Of a stretch of 49,043 bases of DNA, positions 16,319 to 25,735 are shown in pieces. The stretch spans positions 1-49,043 of the forward strand of contig DXQT01000020.1 in NCBI GenBank assembly GCA_019411365.1, in the 5' to 3' direction. How positions within the stretch are numbered: the first letter of the stretch is position 1; every line of letters begins with the position of its first letter. Under the pieces are notes generated by a model. That model had not been told where the DNA came from, ran no database searches, and was given only the letters and a program-made list of their open reading frames with translations. The DNA is from Roseburia sp. GTDB lineage: Bacteria; Bacillota_A; Clostridia; Lachnospirales; Lachnospiraceae. Made by a program: the position numbers and the translations under genes.

Positions 16319-19300
16319 TTAGATCTCTTCCTCCACCATACTCTTATTCCTCGTAAACAGATCATAGATACATGGCACCACGATCAGTGTCAGCAGCGTT
16401 CCATATAGCATACCGCCCTCTGTCACGATCGCCATCGGCTGCATCATCTCCGAACCGCTTCCAAGTCCCATCGCCATCGTGGACATTGCAAGGATCGTGG
16501 TCAGTGCCGTCATTAAGATCGGGCGCAGTCTCGTTCTTCCGGCTGTGACAATCGCCTCCTTTTTATCCATGCCCTCTCTTCTCAGCTGATTGATATAATC
16601 GACTAACACGATTCCGTTATTGACGATGACACCCGCTAACATGACAAATCCGATCATGGATACCACGCCGACTTCATTGTCTGTCACAAACAGAGCAAAG
16701 AAACCTCCCGTAAATGCAAGCGGAATCGTGAACATAATAATAAAAGGCGACAAAAATGACTGGAACTGTGCAACCATGATAAGATAAATAAATACCACCG
16801 CTAAGATCAGCATCAGATACAATTGGTTCATCGCATCCCGGATCGTCTCATCCTCCCCGGTCATGGAGATCTCATATCCATCCGGCAGCTTGATCTTATC
16901 TAATCCTTTCTGGATCTGGTTACTTACCAGCGTCACATTGTGATCTTCATCCACACCGGCTGTCACGCTGATATAGCGCGTCTGCGAGCTTCTGTTTATC
17001 ACATTTAAGGACTCACCTTCCTCAAACTCTGCGATATCTTTCAGGGGAATATCTGTTGTCTCTCCGCTGATACGGTCTGTATAAGGAAATGTCAGCTTAC
17101 GGATATCCCCTGGCGTGACATCCGCCTGTTCCCCACTCTGCACATATACTTTATAGTCTTTTAAATCCGTCGAGATCGTTGTGGATGACGTATTCGATGC
17201 AAGCTGTTTATAGACAAGCTGATACACCTGCGCTGTTGTCATGCCATATTTTGCAGCTTTTTCTTTGTCCACTTTTACCGTGAAAGACGGTGTCGTATCT
17301 CCAAGACCATCGTCCACATCTACAGTGCCCTCCGTCTTTTCCACGACTTCTGCGATCTGCCCTGCGAGTTTCTGCAGCTTATCTAAATCTTTTCCGCTGA
17401 CCCGCACGGAAATACCGCTTCCGAAAAAGGAACTCATATCCGACGCAGAGCTGTCCGTATTCACGTCGCAGTCAAGATCCGCTGTAAGCGCCTGTATCGA
17501 GGCAGTGATCTCACTGCCAGTCGCCCCGGAATCATCGATGAGCACGTACATGGTCACACTGTCCGTACTGCCGCCCATCGACATGATTCCACCGCCGCCT
17601 GCCATGGCTCCGATCGAATCCACACCGGAGATGCCAGAGATCTTATCCACAACCTCATCCGCGCGCTCCGTCAGTTCCTCAAATGTCAGCTTTTCATCCT
17701 CTTTCGCTGAAACCGTGACCGTGAGCTGCTCTGTCTCCATATTCATGTCCATAAAGGTAAATCCTTTGGAAACGGAAAGCGTCACACTTGCCACCAGAAA
17801 AACTACCACACAGATCAGTACGATCGGTTTAAACCGCAGTGCCACACGCAGAACTTTTTCATATCCATCTAAAATGCGGTCAAACCACGGATGTTTGATT
17901 TCCCTGGTATTCTTCAGCGCACCGGATGCCATCATCGGTACAAACGTCAGCGCCACAATCAGACTTGCCGCTAACGTATAGGCGATCGTGAGTGCAATAT
18001 CCACAAACAGCTGCCTTGTGATACCCTCCGTAAAAATGATCGGCGCAAACACACAGACCGTTGTGAGCGTGGATGCAAAAATAGCTCCTGCCACCTGTCC
18101 TGCTCCTTCAACTGCTGCCTTCCGGATCGATAATCCCTGATTCCTGAGCCGGTAAATATTTTCGATCACGACAATCGAATTATCTACAAGCATGCCGACG
18201 CCAAGCGCAAGACCGGACAATGAAATGATATTTAACGATATTCCGGTAAAATACATCAAAACGATTGCAAAAACCACGCTGAGTGGAATAGAGCATGCGA
18301 TCACCAGAGTCGGTTTGATATCCTTTAAAAACAGAATCAGAATAAGTACGGCAAGAATTGCACCTACAATCATATTTTCCATGACTGACTCCACAATGGT
18401 ATCAATATAGACGCCCTGATTCATCAATATCGTCATGTGAAGTTTGTCATTTTCTTTTTCCAACGACTCAAATCGTGTCTTGATCCGCTTTGTCACATCT
18501 CCGGTGGAGTATCCGGTCTGCTTTTCAATGGAAAGCATGATCGCCGGATTTCCATTTACTTTGGAATAGGAATCCCCTGTATCATCCACCACTTCTGTCT
18601 TTGCAACATCTGATAAACGGATCGGCGCGATTCCATCCATTCCGACATCCACCAGCACAAGATTTTCAAGTTCTTCCACGGATGAAACCTCGTCGCCGAC
18701 ACGCACTAAATACTGTTTCTTATTTTCATTGACATAACCTGCCGGCATGGAAAAATTCTGTGCTGTCAGAATTTGGCCTAATGTTTCCACCGACAGGATC
18801 TGATTCAGATCCGCAGACTCAAGTGCACTCTGTTTTGACTCTTCTAATTTTTCCTGTCCCTGCTCTAACCGGGCTTCCCCGACCGCAAGCTGTGCAGACG
18901 CTTCACTCATCTCTAAGATCCCGTCGATCTCCATCCGGTTTAACGTTACATACGCATCATCTAAGGTAGTTTTTCCATCTGTAACCTGTTCCTGTGCAGT
19001 CTGCAGAGCTGCCATTGCTGTTTGGATCTCAACCTGTTTTTGTGACAGCTGCGTAATCACCTGCGGAATATCATCGATCGAACTAAGACTCACATTTAAC
19101 GCTGCTAACTGATCTGCCCACTGCTGATTTAAGGATGTATTCAGTTCTAACAGTTCTTCCTGTAATAATTCCAGACGTTTTCCTGCTTCCGCAATGCTCT
19201 CCTGATTTTCCCCGGTCATCGCAAGGATCTGATTGATCTGTTCCTGATCTCCGGAAATCTTCGCCTCCTCTAAAAGTTCTTCTATACGTCTGCTTCCATC

Positions 19301-20221
19301 GTCACTGTTCATCTGGGCTTCTTTTTGTGCCTGTTCAATGTCTGCTTTTAATCCCATTCCCTGTTCATAAATACTCTGGAGTTCCGGGATTGCCCGCTTT
19401 ATCAGCTCATCGGTCGCTTTCAATACTGTATAATTCTGACTCAGATCTGATTCTGCCACAAACGCCTGCGACTTACCATTGATCACTTCATTTTCTGCCT
19501 GTCCAAGCTGGTTTGCAAGCTGATCTTTTCCGCTTTCCATCTGCCTGCGTCCACTCTCCACCTGCTCGGCAGCCTGATCGAGCTGTTCCTGCGGTTCAGT
19601 AAACTGTTCCTCGATCTTACTCTGGATCTTCTGATTCAGTGCATCGATTTTATCCTGATCTAATGTGACATGAATGTTCTCTTCCACAGTTCCGGTTGTA
19701 GAAACAGATGCCACACCGTCGATACTCTCAAGCACCGGCGAAAGTTCATTTTCCACATAATCCGAAATCTCTGACTGCGTCATGCCTTCCACATCGGCAG
19801 ATGCCACCATTACAGGCATCATATCCGGGTCGATCTGCATGATCATCGGCTTCCCGGCACCATCCGGAAAACTGCCCTCTAACTGGTCTAATTTCTGCTG
19901 GATCTCGATAATGACCGAATCCATATTGGCATTCTGCTCATACTCTAAGATCACCATCGAATAATTATCGTAGGAGGCAGAACTCACATTTTTGATGCTC
20001 GAAGTCGTCGCCATGGATGCCTCGACAGGTGCTGTCACATCGGATTCCACTTTCTCCGGGCTTGCCCCCATATCCGTCGTAATGACTAAGGCATATGGCA
20101 GACTCATATCCGGCAGTAGATCTGTGGTCATTTTGGTTAGGGATACGGCTCCTAACACAATGACTAAGATCACGCCTACGATCACAGTATACGGTTTCTT
20201 CACACTTAATTTTGACAACAC
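16319..20221 (-). CDS. RND-superfamily (AcrB-like) efflux transporter
   Basis: A large proton-driven exporter of about 1300 residues. TM1 follows the N-terminus (VKKPYTVIVGVILVIVLG), then the porter-domain motif DLLPDMSLPYALV and an enlarged extracytoplasmic insertion of about 280 residues rich in Glu/Gln coiled coil (about 205-490). The TM4 motif GMLVDNSIVVIEN carries the proton-relay Asp. A second porter domain and TM cluster follow, ending near FVMLAGVIVNNGIVLVDYI. The coiled-coil insertion is typical of Firmicutes RND proteins, where no outer membrane exists. The GTG at 20221 has GGAGGG ten bases upstream; a longer frame extends to 20293. No fusion-protein partner is adjacent. The substrate is unknown. 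Confidence 0.9.
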   Translation of the reverse strand: MLSKLSVKKPYTVIVGVILVIVLGAVSLTKMTTDLLPDMSLPYALVITTDMGASPEKVESDVTAPVEASMATTSSIKNVSSASYDNYSMVILEYEQNANMDSVIIEIQQKLDQLEGSFPDGAGKPMIMQIDPDMMPVMVASADVEGMTQSEISDYVENELSPVLESIDGVASVSTTGTVEENIHVTLDQDKIDALNQKIQSKIEEQFTEPQEQLDQAAEQVESGRRQMESGKDQLANQLGQAENEVINGKSQAFVAESDLSQNYTVLKATDELIKRAIPELQSIYEQGMGLKADIEQAQKEAQMNSDDGSRRIEELLEEAKISGDQEQINQILAMTGENQESIAEAGKRLELLQEELLELNTSLNQQWADQLAALNVSLSSIDDIPQVITQLSQKQVEIQTAMAALQTAQEQVTDGKTTLDDAYVTLNRMEIDGILEMSEASAQLAVGEARLEQGQEKLEESKQSALESADLNQILSVETLGQILTAQNFSMPAGYVNENKKQYLVRVGDEVSSVEELENLVLVDVGMDGIAPIRLSDVAKTEVVDDTGDSYSKVNGNPAIMLSIEKQTGYSTGDVTKRIKTRFESLEKENDKLHMTILMNQGVYIDTIVESVMENMIVGAILAVLILILFLKDIKPTLVIACSIPLSVVFAIVLMYFTGISLNIISLSGLALGVGMLVDNSIVVIENIYRLRNQGLSIRKAAVEGAGQVAGAIFASTLTTVCVFAPIIFTEGITRQLFVDIALTIAYTLAASLIVALTFVPMMASGALKNTREIKHPWFDRILDGYEKVLRVALRFKPIVLICVVVFLVASVTLSVSKGFTFMDMNMETEQLTVTVSAKEDEKLTFEELTERADEVVDKISGISGVDSIGAMAGGGGIMSMGGSTDSVTMYVLIDDSGATGSEITASIQALTADLDCDVNTDSSASDMSSFFGSGISVRVSGKDLDKLQKLAGQIAEVVEKTEGTVDVDDGLGDTTPSFTVKVDKEKAAKYGMTTAQVYQLVYKQLASNTSSTTISTDLKDYKVYVQSGEQADVTPGDIRKLTFPYTDRISGETTDIPLKDIAEFEEGESLNVINRSSQTRYISVTAGVDEDHNVTLVSNQIQKGLDKIKLPDGYEISMTGEDETIRDAMNQLYLMLILAVVFIYLIMVAQFQSFLSPFIIMFTIPLAFTGGFFALFVTDNEVGVVSMIGFVMLAGVIVNNGIVLVDYINQLRREGMDKKEAIVTAGRTRLRPILMTALTTILAMSTMAMGLGSGSEMMQPMAIVTEGGMLYGTLLTLIVVPCIYDLFTRNKSMVEEEI

Positions 20222-20384
20222 TCTCTTTTGTCCCTCCACCTGAATACGCAAGACATTTGTAATAAACACCTGGCAGCAAATATTTTGCCACAATATATTT
20301 AGTTTACCTGTTTCAAAATGGATTGCAAGACTTTCGTACCAGTTTATATTTTTTTAGATTGCTGATTAAGGCAGAATCCTGTGC

Positions 20385-20437
20385 ACAAAAAAGCCCCTGT
20401 CAGCTATACACCTATACAAAACTGACAAGAGGCTTTT
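20385..20437 (-). terminator. Terminator after the 45-residue membrane peptide
   Basis: On the minus strand, AAAAGCCTCTTGTCAG pairs with CTGACAGGGGCTTTTTT around a loop of about 20 bases, with one bulge, and ends in a T-run. It closes the small gene before the RND gene. Confidence 0.8.
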
Positions 20438-20457
20438 CTCTTATACCTGCTGTATTC

Positions 20458-20595
20458 CTACTCTTCCTCTGATTCCTCATCATCCACGATCGCTGCCGTA
20501 GCACCTGATACTGCTGACACTACTGCAACCACAGTCGCTATGATGACTACTACAAGTAAACAAATCAGAAAAATCCATAATCCTGTCTCTGTCAT
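20458..20595 (-). CDS. 45-residue single-span membrane peptide
   Basis: A small reading frame beginning MTETGLWIFLICLL. One long hydrophobic segment covers about residues 6-37, and an acidic tail ends it (VDDEESEEE). GGAGAGG lies just before the ATG, and the gene has its own terminator, so it looks like a real monocistronic unit. A TATACT box at 20711-20706 and an 11-base palindrome TGACATTGTCA at 20736-20746 lie upstream. No family was recognised. A longer frame to 20673 lacks a ribosome binding site. It could be a small regulatory or toxin-like membrane peptide; the evidence does not decide. Confidence 0.6.
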   Translation of the reverse strand: MTETGLWIFLICLLVVVIIATVVAVVSAVSGATAAIVDDEESEEE

Positions 20596-20771
20596 ATTCC
20601 TCTCCATTTCTATGTGTATTTTACAAAGATCCAGCCTGTCCGTTCTTGTCTGCACCCATGTACCCCAACACATCCGATCCTTTATTTCTACTAATCATAG
20701 ATAATAGTATAGCACACAACCGGCTTATTTACCAGTGACATTGTCAAAGATTTTCATCAAAAATAAGAGTT

Positions 20772-20807
20772 AAAAAATGAGACCACCCATATGGCAGTCT
20801 CATTTTT
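20772..20807 (-). terminator. Terminator of the sugar transporter operon
   Basis: AAAAATGAGAC (20773-20783) pairs with GTCTCATTTTT (20797-20807), with an inner CCATATGG palindrome. It begins 23 bases after the last permease stop and ends in a T-run on the minus strand. Confidence 0.88.
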
Positions 20808-20829
20808 ATGTAGTACAGCAATCCGTTTA

Positions 20830-21699
20830 TTAACCCTTTACGCTTCCAAGTGCAACACCCTGTACGATGTGTTTGGATAAGATCAGATATACAATGATAA
20901 CCGGGAAGATGGAAAATGCGATCATCACATATACCTGCCCCATATCAAACTTGAGCCAGTCAGCCGCACGCAGCTGTGCGATTAAGATAGGCAGTGTTTT
21001 TTTCTTGTCATCATGTAAGATCAATGCCGGTGTGAAGTAGTTGTTCCAGCTGCTTACGAATGTGAAGATCATCTGCACAGCAATTGCCGGTTTCATCAGT
21101 GGCATTACAATTGCATTGAAGGTACGGAATTCACCGGAACCATCGATACGTGCTGCCTCGATCAGTGACAACGGCAGTGTACTCTCCATATACTGTTTCA
21201 TATAGAAAAATGTAACCGGAGCCGCAATCGTCGGCACGATCAGAGGTATAAAGGAATCCTCTAAGTTCATGTTGGAAACAAGTTTGATAAATCCAAGTGC
21301 AGTTACCTGTGTCGGAATCATCATGATCATCAAAATAAACGGATAAATGTATTTTTTCAGTTTGAAATCATATGCATGGATCGCATAAGCTGTCATCGTT
21401 GAAAAATATACGCTGAGTACTGCACTGAGCGAAGAAACGATCAGACTGTTGAACATACCGTTCCATACCGGAAGCGTTCCATTTCTCAAATTCTTCCAGT
21501 TTTCCCACAGATGGCTGCTCGGAACCAGCGTAAAACCTGACTGTAACTCACCGTTTGATCTGGTTGCATTGATAAACAGTACATAAAACCAGAACAGACA
21601 CAATATGGAAACAATGATCAGTACGATATATGCGATCAGTCTTCTTGCATGAATTCCTACACCTTTTTTCAGATTACGATTTTCATTCATGATCTTCAC
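20830..21699 (-). CDS. CUT1 sugar ABC transporter permease (MalG-type)
   Basis: The second inner-membrane subunit of a carbohydrate importer, 289 residues, with six predicted membrane segments. The cytoplasmic EAA loop that contacts the ATPase is seen as EAARIDGSGEFRTFNAIVMP, near residue 185. The start codon overlaps the stop of the upstream permease gene by 4 bases, so the two are co-translated. The C-terminus (SKHIVQGVALGSVKG) is typical of the MalG group. No ATPase gene is present in the cluster; such systems usually share an MsmK-type ATPase encoded elsewhere. The substrate is inferred from the neighbouring cellobiose phosphorylase. Confidence 0.94.
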   Translation of the reverse strand: MKIMNENRNLKKGVGIHARRLIAYIVLIIVSILCLFWFYVLFINATRSNGELQSGFTLVPSSHLWENWKNLRNGTLPVWNGMFNSLIVSSLSAVLSVYFSTMTAYAIHAYDFKLKKYIYPFILMIMMIPTQVTALGFIKLVSNMNLEDSFIPLIVPTIAAPVTFFYMKQYMESTLPLSLIEAARIDGSGEFRTFNAIVMPLMKPAIAVQMIFTFVSSWNNYFTPALILHDDKKKTLPILIAQLRAADWLKFDMGQVYVMIAFSIFPVIIVYLILSKHIVQGVALGSVKG

Positions 21700-22610
21700 C
21701 CCTTCCTCTTATCATTGCCGGTTATCTTAAATACTACCAGGCTTAAGATACCTGTAATGATAAACAGAACAACTGACAATGCACCAGCCATACCATAGTT
21801 CTTGCTGTAGAGATGTTTATTTAAGAACATGATCAGCGTCATGGTAGAACGCATCGGGTCACCGGTTCCATTGGTTAAGATCTGCGGTACATCGAATAAC
21901 TGTAAACCACCGATCAGAGATGTAATAACCACATATACAAGAATCGGACGTAACAATGGCAATGTGATCTGCCAGAATACCTGGGAAGAAGTTGCACCAT
22001 CAACTTCCGCTGCCTCAAACAAAGAGGTATCAATACCCATCATACCTGCCATTAAAAGGATCGTTGTATTACCAAACCACATCAGACAGTTCATTAACGC
22101 GATCAGCCCTCTTGCACTGCCCGCATTGGATAAAAATTTGTACGGTGTATCAATAAATCCGATCTGCATCAGCATCGAGTTGATGGGTCCTCCATCGGAG
22201 AACAATGTAAAGAATAACATGGAAAATGCAGATGCCATGATCAGGTTTGGCAGATATACGACTGTTTTAAAGAAACGGGTTCCTTTTAATCTGAGACGTA
22301 CATCAGAGAACCATGCTCCAAGTACCAGTGACAAAATGATCTGTGGTATGAAACACATGATCCATAATAACATGGTGTTTTTGGTATAAATCCAGATATC
22401 TCCATCGGAGAAAAGCTTTTTATAGTTTGCAAGTCCGACGAAATTCGGTCCGACCTGCGTCAGTCCTGACATATAGTTTTCAAAGAAACTGTTGTAAATA
22501 GTGCTGATCAACGGAATCAGCTGAAAAATAACATATACTACAATAAAAGGAATCAAAAAGATATATCCCCATTTATTGTATCTTACTACCTTTCCACTGC
22601 TTTTTTTCAT
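21696..22610 (-). CDS. CUT1 sugar ABC transporter permease (MalF-type)
   Basis: The first inner-membrane subunit of the importer, 304 residues, with six predicted membrane segments and the EAA loop EAAEVDGATSSQVFWQITLP. The ATG at 22610 (MKKSSGKVVRYNKWGYIF) has GGAGG ten bases upstream; the open frame extends a further ten codons without a better signal. It lies 200 bases after the binding-protein gene, separated by a strong hairpin, and overlaps the next permease gene. It probably forms a heterodimer with that subunit. Confidence 0.94.
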   Translation of the reverse strand: MKKSSGKVVRYNKWGYIFLIPFIVVYVIFQLIPLISTIYNSFFENYMSGLTQVGPNFVGLANYKKLFSDGDIWIYTKNTMLLWIMCFIPQIILSLVLGAWFSDVRLRLKGTRFFKTVVYLPNLIMASAFSMLFFTLFSDGGPINSMLMQIGFIDTPYKFLSNAGSARGLIALMNCLMWFGNTTILLMAGMMGIDTSLFEAAEVDGATSSQVFWQITLPLLRPILVYVVITSLIGGLQLFDVPQILTNGTGDPMRSTMTLIMFLNKHLYSKNYGMAGALSVVLFIITGILSLVVFKITGNDKRKG

Positions 22611-22743
22611 AACAACCTGACCTCCTTTTCCAGAGTGCATAATTTTCGCCCACAGAGCTCACAGCATCCCTCACCTTTACCCTGTGTAAGTCTGCTGTCA
22701 GCTCTGCGCTTACAGTTTTTACACAAATTTGGATATAAAATGA

Positions 22744-22780
22744 GCCGCGCCCGCCTCCCTTACGGTCCGGCAGGCGCGGC
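22744..22780 (-). repeat. Intercistronic GC-rich hairpin
   Basis: On the minus strand GCCGCGCCTGCC pairs with GGCGGGCGCGGC (12 bases, one G-T pair), directly after the binding-protein gene and before the permeases. Only a short mixed T-run follows. Such hairpins usually stabilise or partly terminate the upstream message, so that more binding protein than permease is made. Confidence 0.75.
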
Positions 22781-22810
22781 ATCAAATCATTTTTTATACC
22801 ATTCGTCTGC

Positions 22811-24247
22811 TTAGTATGTTAACTCCGGATATTTCTCTACAACTGCTTTGTAGAACAGATCTAATGCCTCTTCTTTTGTAGCAGTTCCCTCGAAGTAGTT
22901 CTTCATTGCGTTCTGGAACTCTTCGTTACATCCCTGATCGTATGCAGAAAGGTTGCTTAAATCAAGTTTGGAAACACCTGCGCTGTAAATACCAAGTGGA
23001 TTCTGTCCGCCTAAGATCTTGCTTGAATAAGAGCTGTCAGCCATCTCAGCGATTACATCCTGGTTATTTACGAAATCGTCATCTTTCTCGATGATATCTT
23101 TCATAACATCATCATTGGTTGTCATCTGAAGCATGATATCTTTTACAAGGCTCTGGTTATCAGTTCCGTTTGCTGCACAGATCCATGTACCACCCCAGAA
23201 GAAGCCCTGCGGTCCTTCGGTTGCGCCCCAGCCACCGTTGTAACCGATACTGCCTTCGGTATCTGCTGCCATTGAAAAGTTTACTAACCATGCAGGTCCA
23301 AAGTAGCAGAATACATTTCCTTCCGGATAGAAACCTTTCTTCCAGTCATCACTCCACAGTTCGTATGTTCCTGTCTCGCCTGCATCTACAAGTTCTTTGG
23401 AATCATCAACCCATTTCATAATGTTGTCATCAATATTGATCTTGCCATCAACAACCCATTTGGAAGTAACGTTGTTGGAATATACACGGTAAGTATCGTT
23501 TGCGGAAGATGTGATGGTGTAGCCTGCATCTTTCATCTTCTTTGCTGTATCATTGAATGTATCCCAGTCTTTTACATAGTTCTGAACTTCTGAAGGATCA
23601 TCAGATCCTAATACTGCTTTTGCTGCATCTCTGTTATAGAATAATACGCCAGGACAGCCCTGCCATGAAACACCTTTTAATACGCCGTTAGAATCTGTAA
23701 CAACATCTTTGGTGTACTGATACTGTTTGGAAAGATCTGAATCAGTAATTCCAAGATCAGATACTGCCATTGTGTAATCGGTATCTACATATTTCAATGC
23801 ATAATCAGCTTCTACTAAGAAGATATCGATCTTGTCATCTGCTGATGCATCAGCCTGTTTTAATAATGTTGCATCCAGATTGTTCTGATATGCATTGTCA
23901 TCGTTTGGTGTAATGTTCCATTTTACAGTTACATCACCGATCGTACCTGTGGTTGCATCCACCTCTGTATATCCAGGATAATGATCTGTAACACGGCTCT
24001 TGAACTCTTCGTTCCAGCAGTAGATGTTAAGTACTTTTCCTTCATCGGAAGCACTCGCATCTGAAGCTGCAGCTTCGGTCGCCGGAGCTGCCTCATCTGT
24101 GGCTGCGGCGTCACTGCTGCCCGTATCTGCCGAGCTGCTGTTTCCACTGTTTGTGCTGGTGTTTGCTGCGTTATTACCGCCGCATCCTGCCATCATGGTT
24201 ACAAGCATTGCTGTACATAATAATGTGCTAACGATTTTCTTCTTCAT
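22811..24247 (-). CDS. Sugar ABC transporter substrate-binding lipoprotein
   Basis: The extracellular solute receptor of the importer, 478 residues. A lipoprotein signal peptide (MKKKIVSTLLCTAMLVTMMAG) ends at a lipobox with the lipidated Cys at position 22. A low-complexity Asn/Ser/Ala/Glu linker (about 23-70) tethers the mature domain. The domain has the extracellular-solute-binding type 1 fold, with aromatic residues such as SWQGCPGVLFYN and WGATEGPQGFFWGGTW that suit sugar stacking. GGAGGAGG precedes the ATG. It is next to the LacI regulator and upstream of the permeases. Cello-oligosaccharides are the likely ligand, inferred from the divergent GH94 gene. Confidence 0.92.
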   Translation of the reverse strand: MKKKIVSTLLCTAMLVTMMAGCGGNNAANTSTNSGNSSSADTGSSDAAATDEAAPATEAAASDASASDEGKVLNIYCWNEEFKSRVTDHYPGYTEVDATTGTIGDVTVKWNITPNDDNAYQNNLDATLLKQADASADDKIDIFLVEADYALKYVDTDYTMAVSDLGITDSDLSKQYQYTKDVVTDSNGVLKGVSWQGCPGVLFYNRDAAKAVLGSDDPSEVQNYVKDWDTFNDTAKKMKDAGYTITSSANDTYRVYSNNVTSKWVVDGKINIDDNIMKWVDDSKELVDAGETGTYELWSDDWKKGFYPEGNVFCYFGPAWLVNFSMAADTEGSIGYNGGWGATEGPQGFFWGGTWICAANGTDNQSLVKDIMLQMTTNDDVMKDIIEKDDDFVNNQDVIAEMADSSYSSKILGGQNPLGIYSAGVSKLDLSNLSAYDQGCNEEFQNAMKNYFEGTATKEEALDLFYKAVVEKYPELTY

Positions 24248-24262
24248 AGAAAACCCTCCTCC

Positions 24263-24385
24263 TTAATATGTGGTCTTTTGACCATTGTTTTTGTTGTTTT
24301 GCTGCTTTGAAAGCAGATAGTCCGGAATCTTCTGCCGCTCCTCCGCATACATCTCTGCAATAATGCTGTCCGCAGGCAGCTGCAA
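24263..24385 (-). other. Coding-like open frame between lacI and the binding protein
   Basis: A frame of 40 codons from a TTG at 24385 to a stop at 24263 reads LQLPADSIIAEMYAEERQK and then IPDYLLSKQQ, an amphipathic, protein-like sequence. There is no ribosome binding site with good spacing and no family I recognise. It may be a gene remnant, a leader peptide or chance. Confidence 0.2.
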
Positions 24386-24392
24386 CTACCTT

Positions 24393-25403
24393 TTAAATGC
24401 GTCCAACGGATTTTCCTGCAACTAAGATTCCTTCTATAACGACTCTCTCTACGAGAGTTGTTCTCGGTTTCTCAATAGAGCCAATCAGCCGCTTGGCTGC
24501 CTCACTCCCGATCAGCTCTGTGTCCTGTCTGATCGTCGTAAGCTGAGGATGTAACAACTGCGACATCCTCGTTCCGTCATATCCTGCAATCGAAATATCC
24601 TGCGGAATCCGAAGTCCCATCTCTATGATGACATTCCTTCCTCCTATTAAAGAGGTGTCATCCGGATAAATGATACAGGTTGGCGGATCTTCTAAATTGA
24701 GCAGCTCTTTTGTCTGTTTTGCTGCCTCCCTGGTCTCTAAGTAATCTGCTGTCCGGATGTATTCATCCGGAATCTTCAGACCAAGTTCATCCACCGTCCG
24801 GTAGAAACTTGCCAGCCGGTCTTTCGTAACGTAAGAAGCCTGCTGCCCATGAATATATGCAATTTTCCGATGTCCCTGCCCGTATATATATTTTACAAGA
24901 TCTTCCATACCCTGAATATTGTTGGAACTGACTGCCGTACAGTTATGATGTACATAATCAATCGTAACGACCGGCAGGTCACTATTCATCAGTTCTAAGA
25001 CATCCGGGTCATTGAAATCGGCACAGACGATTGCAACTCCTTCAAAATTCCGGTATCTGCAATGTTCATAATAGGACATCTTGCGATTTTCAAAACAGGT
25101 ATTGATAAATGTAATGTCATATCCCTGTTTCTCCGACTGAACTTTTAATCCATTCAACACTCCGGAAAAATACTCATGTGTCAAACCGCTTCCCGCCTCT
25201 TCTTCAAAGAGAACTCCTATATTATAAGAACGGTTTGTCTTTAGTGCTCTCGCCGCCGCATTTGGAAAATAACCAAGTGCTTCTGCTGTCTTTCTGACAC
25301 GGCTCTTTGTCTCTTCGCTGATATCTCTCTGGTCATTTAAAGCCTTGCTTACGGTGGCAGTAGATACTCCACATTTCTCTGCAATCGTTTTTAATGATAC
25401 CAT
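24393..25403 (-). CDS. LacI-family transcriptional regulator
   Basis: A 336-residue repressor that probably senses a cello-oligosaccharide or cellobiose product. The N-terminal helix-turn-helix and hinge read LKTIAEKCGVSTATVSKALN and YFPNAAARALKT. A periplasmic-binding-protein-like effector domain follows (about 60-330). GGAGG precedes the ATG. Upstream are two operator-like NCG(A/T)4CGN sites in its own promoter region and two more toward the divergent GH94 gene, so it probably represses both units and itself. It is on the same strand as the transporter genes and may be co-transcribed with them. Confidence 0.93.
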   Translation of the reverse strand: MVSLKTIAEKCGVSTATVSKALNDQRDISEETKSRVRKTAEALGYFPNAAARALKTNRSYNIGVLFEEEAGSGLTHEYFSGVLNGLKVQSEKQGYDITFINTCFENRKMSYYEHCRYRNFEGVAIVCADFNDPDVLELMNSDLPVVTIDYVHHNCTAVSSNNIQGMEDLVKYIYGQGHRKIAYIHGQQASYVTKDRLASFYRTVDELGLKIPDEYIRTADYLETREAAKQTKELLNLEDPPTCIIYPDDTSLIGGRNVIIEMGLRIPQDISIAGYDGTRMSQLLHPQLTTIRQDTELIGSEAAKRLIGSIEKPRTTLVERVVIEGILVAGKSVGRI

Positions 25404-25422
25404 GGAAACCTCCAGCTTCTCT

Positions 25423-25503
25423 TCGAAAACGAAATCCTGTTTCTGAAATATTTCTTAATCGTTTTCGTACTTTTACTATATGTCATCCATAAGCAAATTG
25501 CAA
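25423..25503 (-). promoter_or_regulatory. lacI promoter with two operators
   Basis: TTGCAA (25503-25498), a 17-base spacer and TATAGT (25480-25475) form the promoter. The operator TCGTTTTCGT (25459-25468) covers the predicted start, and TCGAAAACGA (25423-25432) lies in the leader 36 bases further. A LacI-family repressor bound here would autoregulate. Confidence 0.7.
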
Positions 25504-25618
25504 CTGATTTTTGGCAATTCGTCGCTTTTTACACTTTTTTGTAGTAGTTTTTGTGCATTTTTACATTAAATATTAGACCAATTATCTGTAATCTCAGTAC
25601 TTTGTATCTACTTCTTAT

Positions 25619-25628
25619 ACGTTTTCGT
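25619..25628. promoter_or_regulatory. Auxiliary LacI-type operator
   Basis: ACGTTTTCGT has the same central-CG dyad as the other operators of this locus. It lies midway between the two promoters, 160 and 170 bases centre-to-centre from its neighbours, so it could help a DNA loop form. No promoter overlaps it. Confidence 0.5.
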
Positions 25629-25735
25629 AAAATATTTTAATTATTCATCAGAAAATAGCTATTGTCGCTTTCATCCATAAAAGTATATTTTTTTTGTTTA
25701 ATCTGCTATATTTGCCTGTTTTTCAATGTTTTATA

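Noticed and set aside
17241..17981. 246-codon open frame on the plus strand
   Set aside because: It is antisense to the RND transporter gene, low in complexity (Ser/Thr-rich), and has no ribosome binding site. It mirrors the codon bias of the real gene.
22573..22785. 70-codon frame across the intercistronic hairpin
   Set aside because: It overlaps the permease start and a GC-rich stem, and has no family features.
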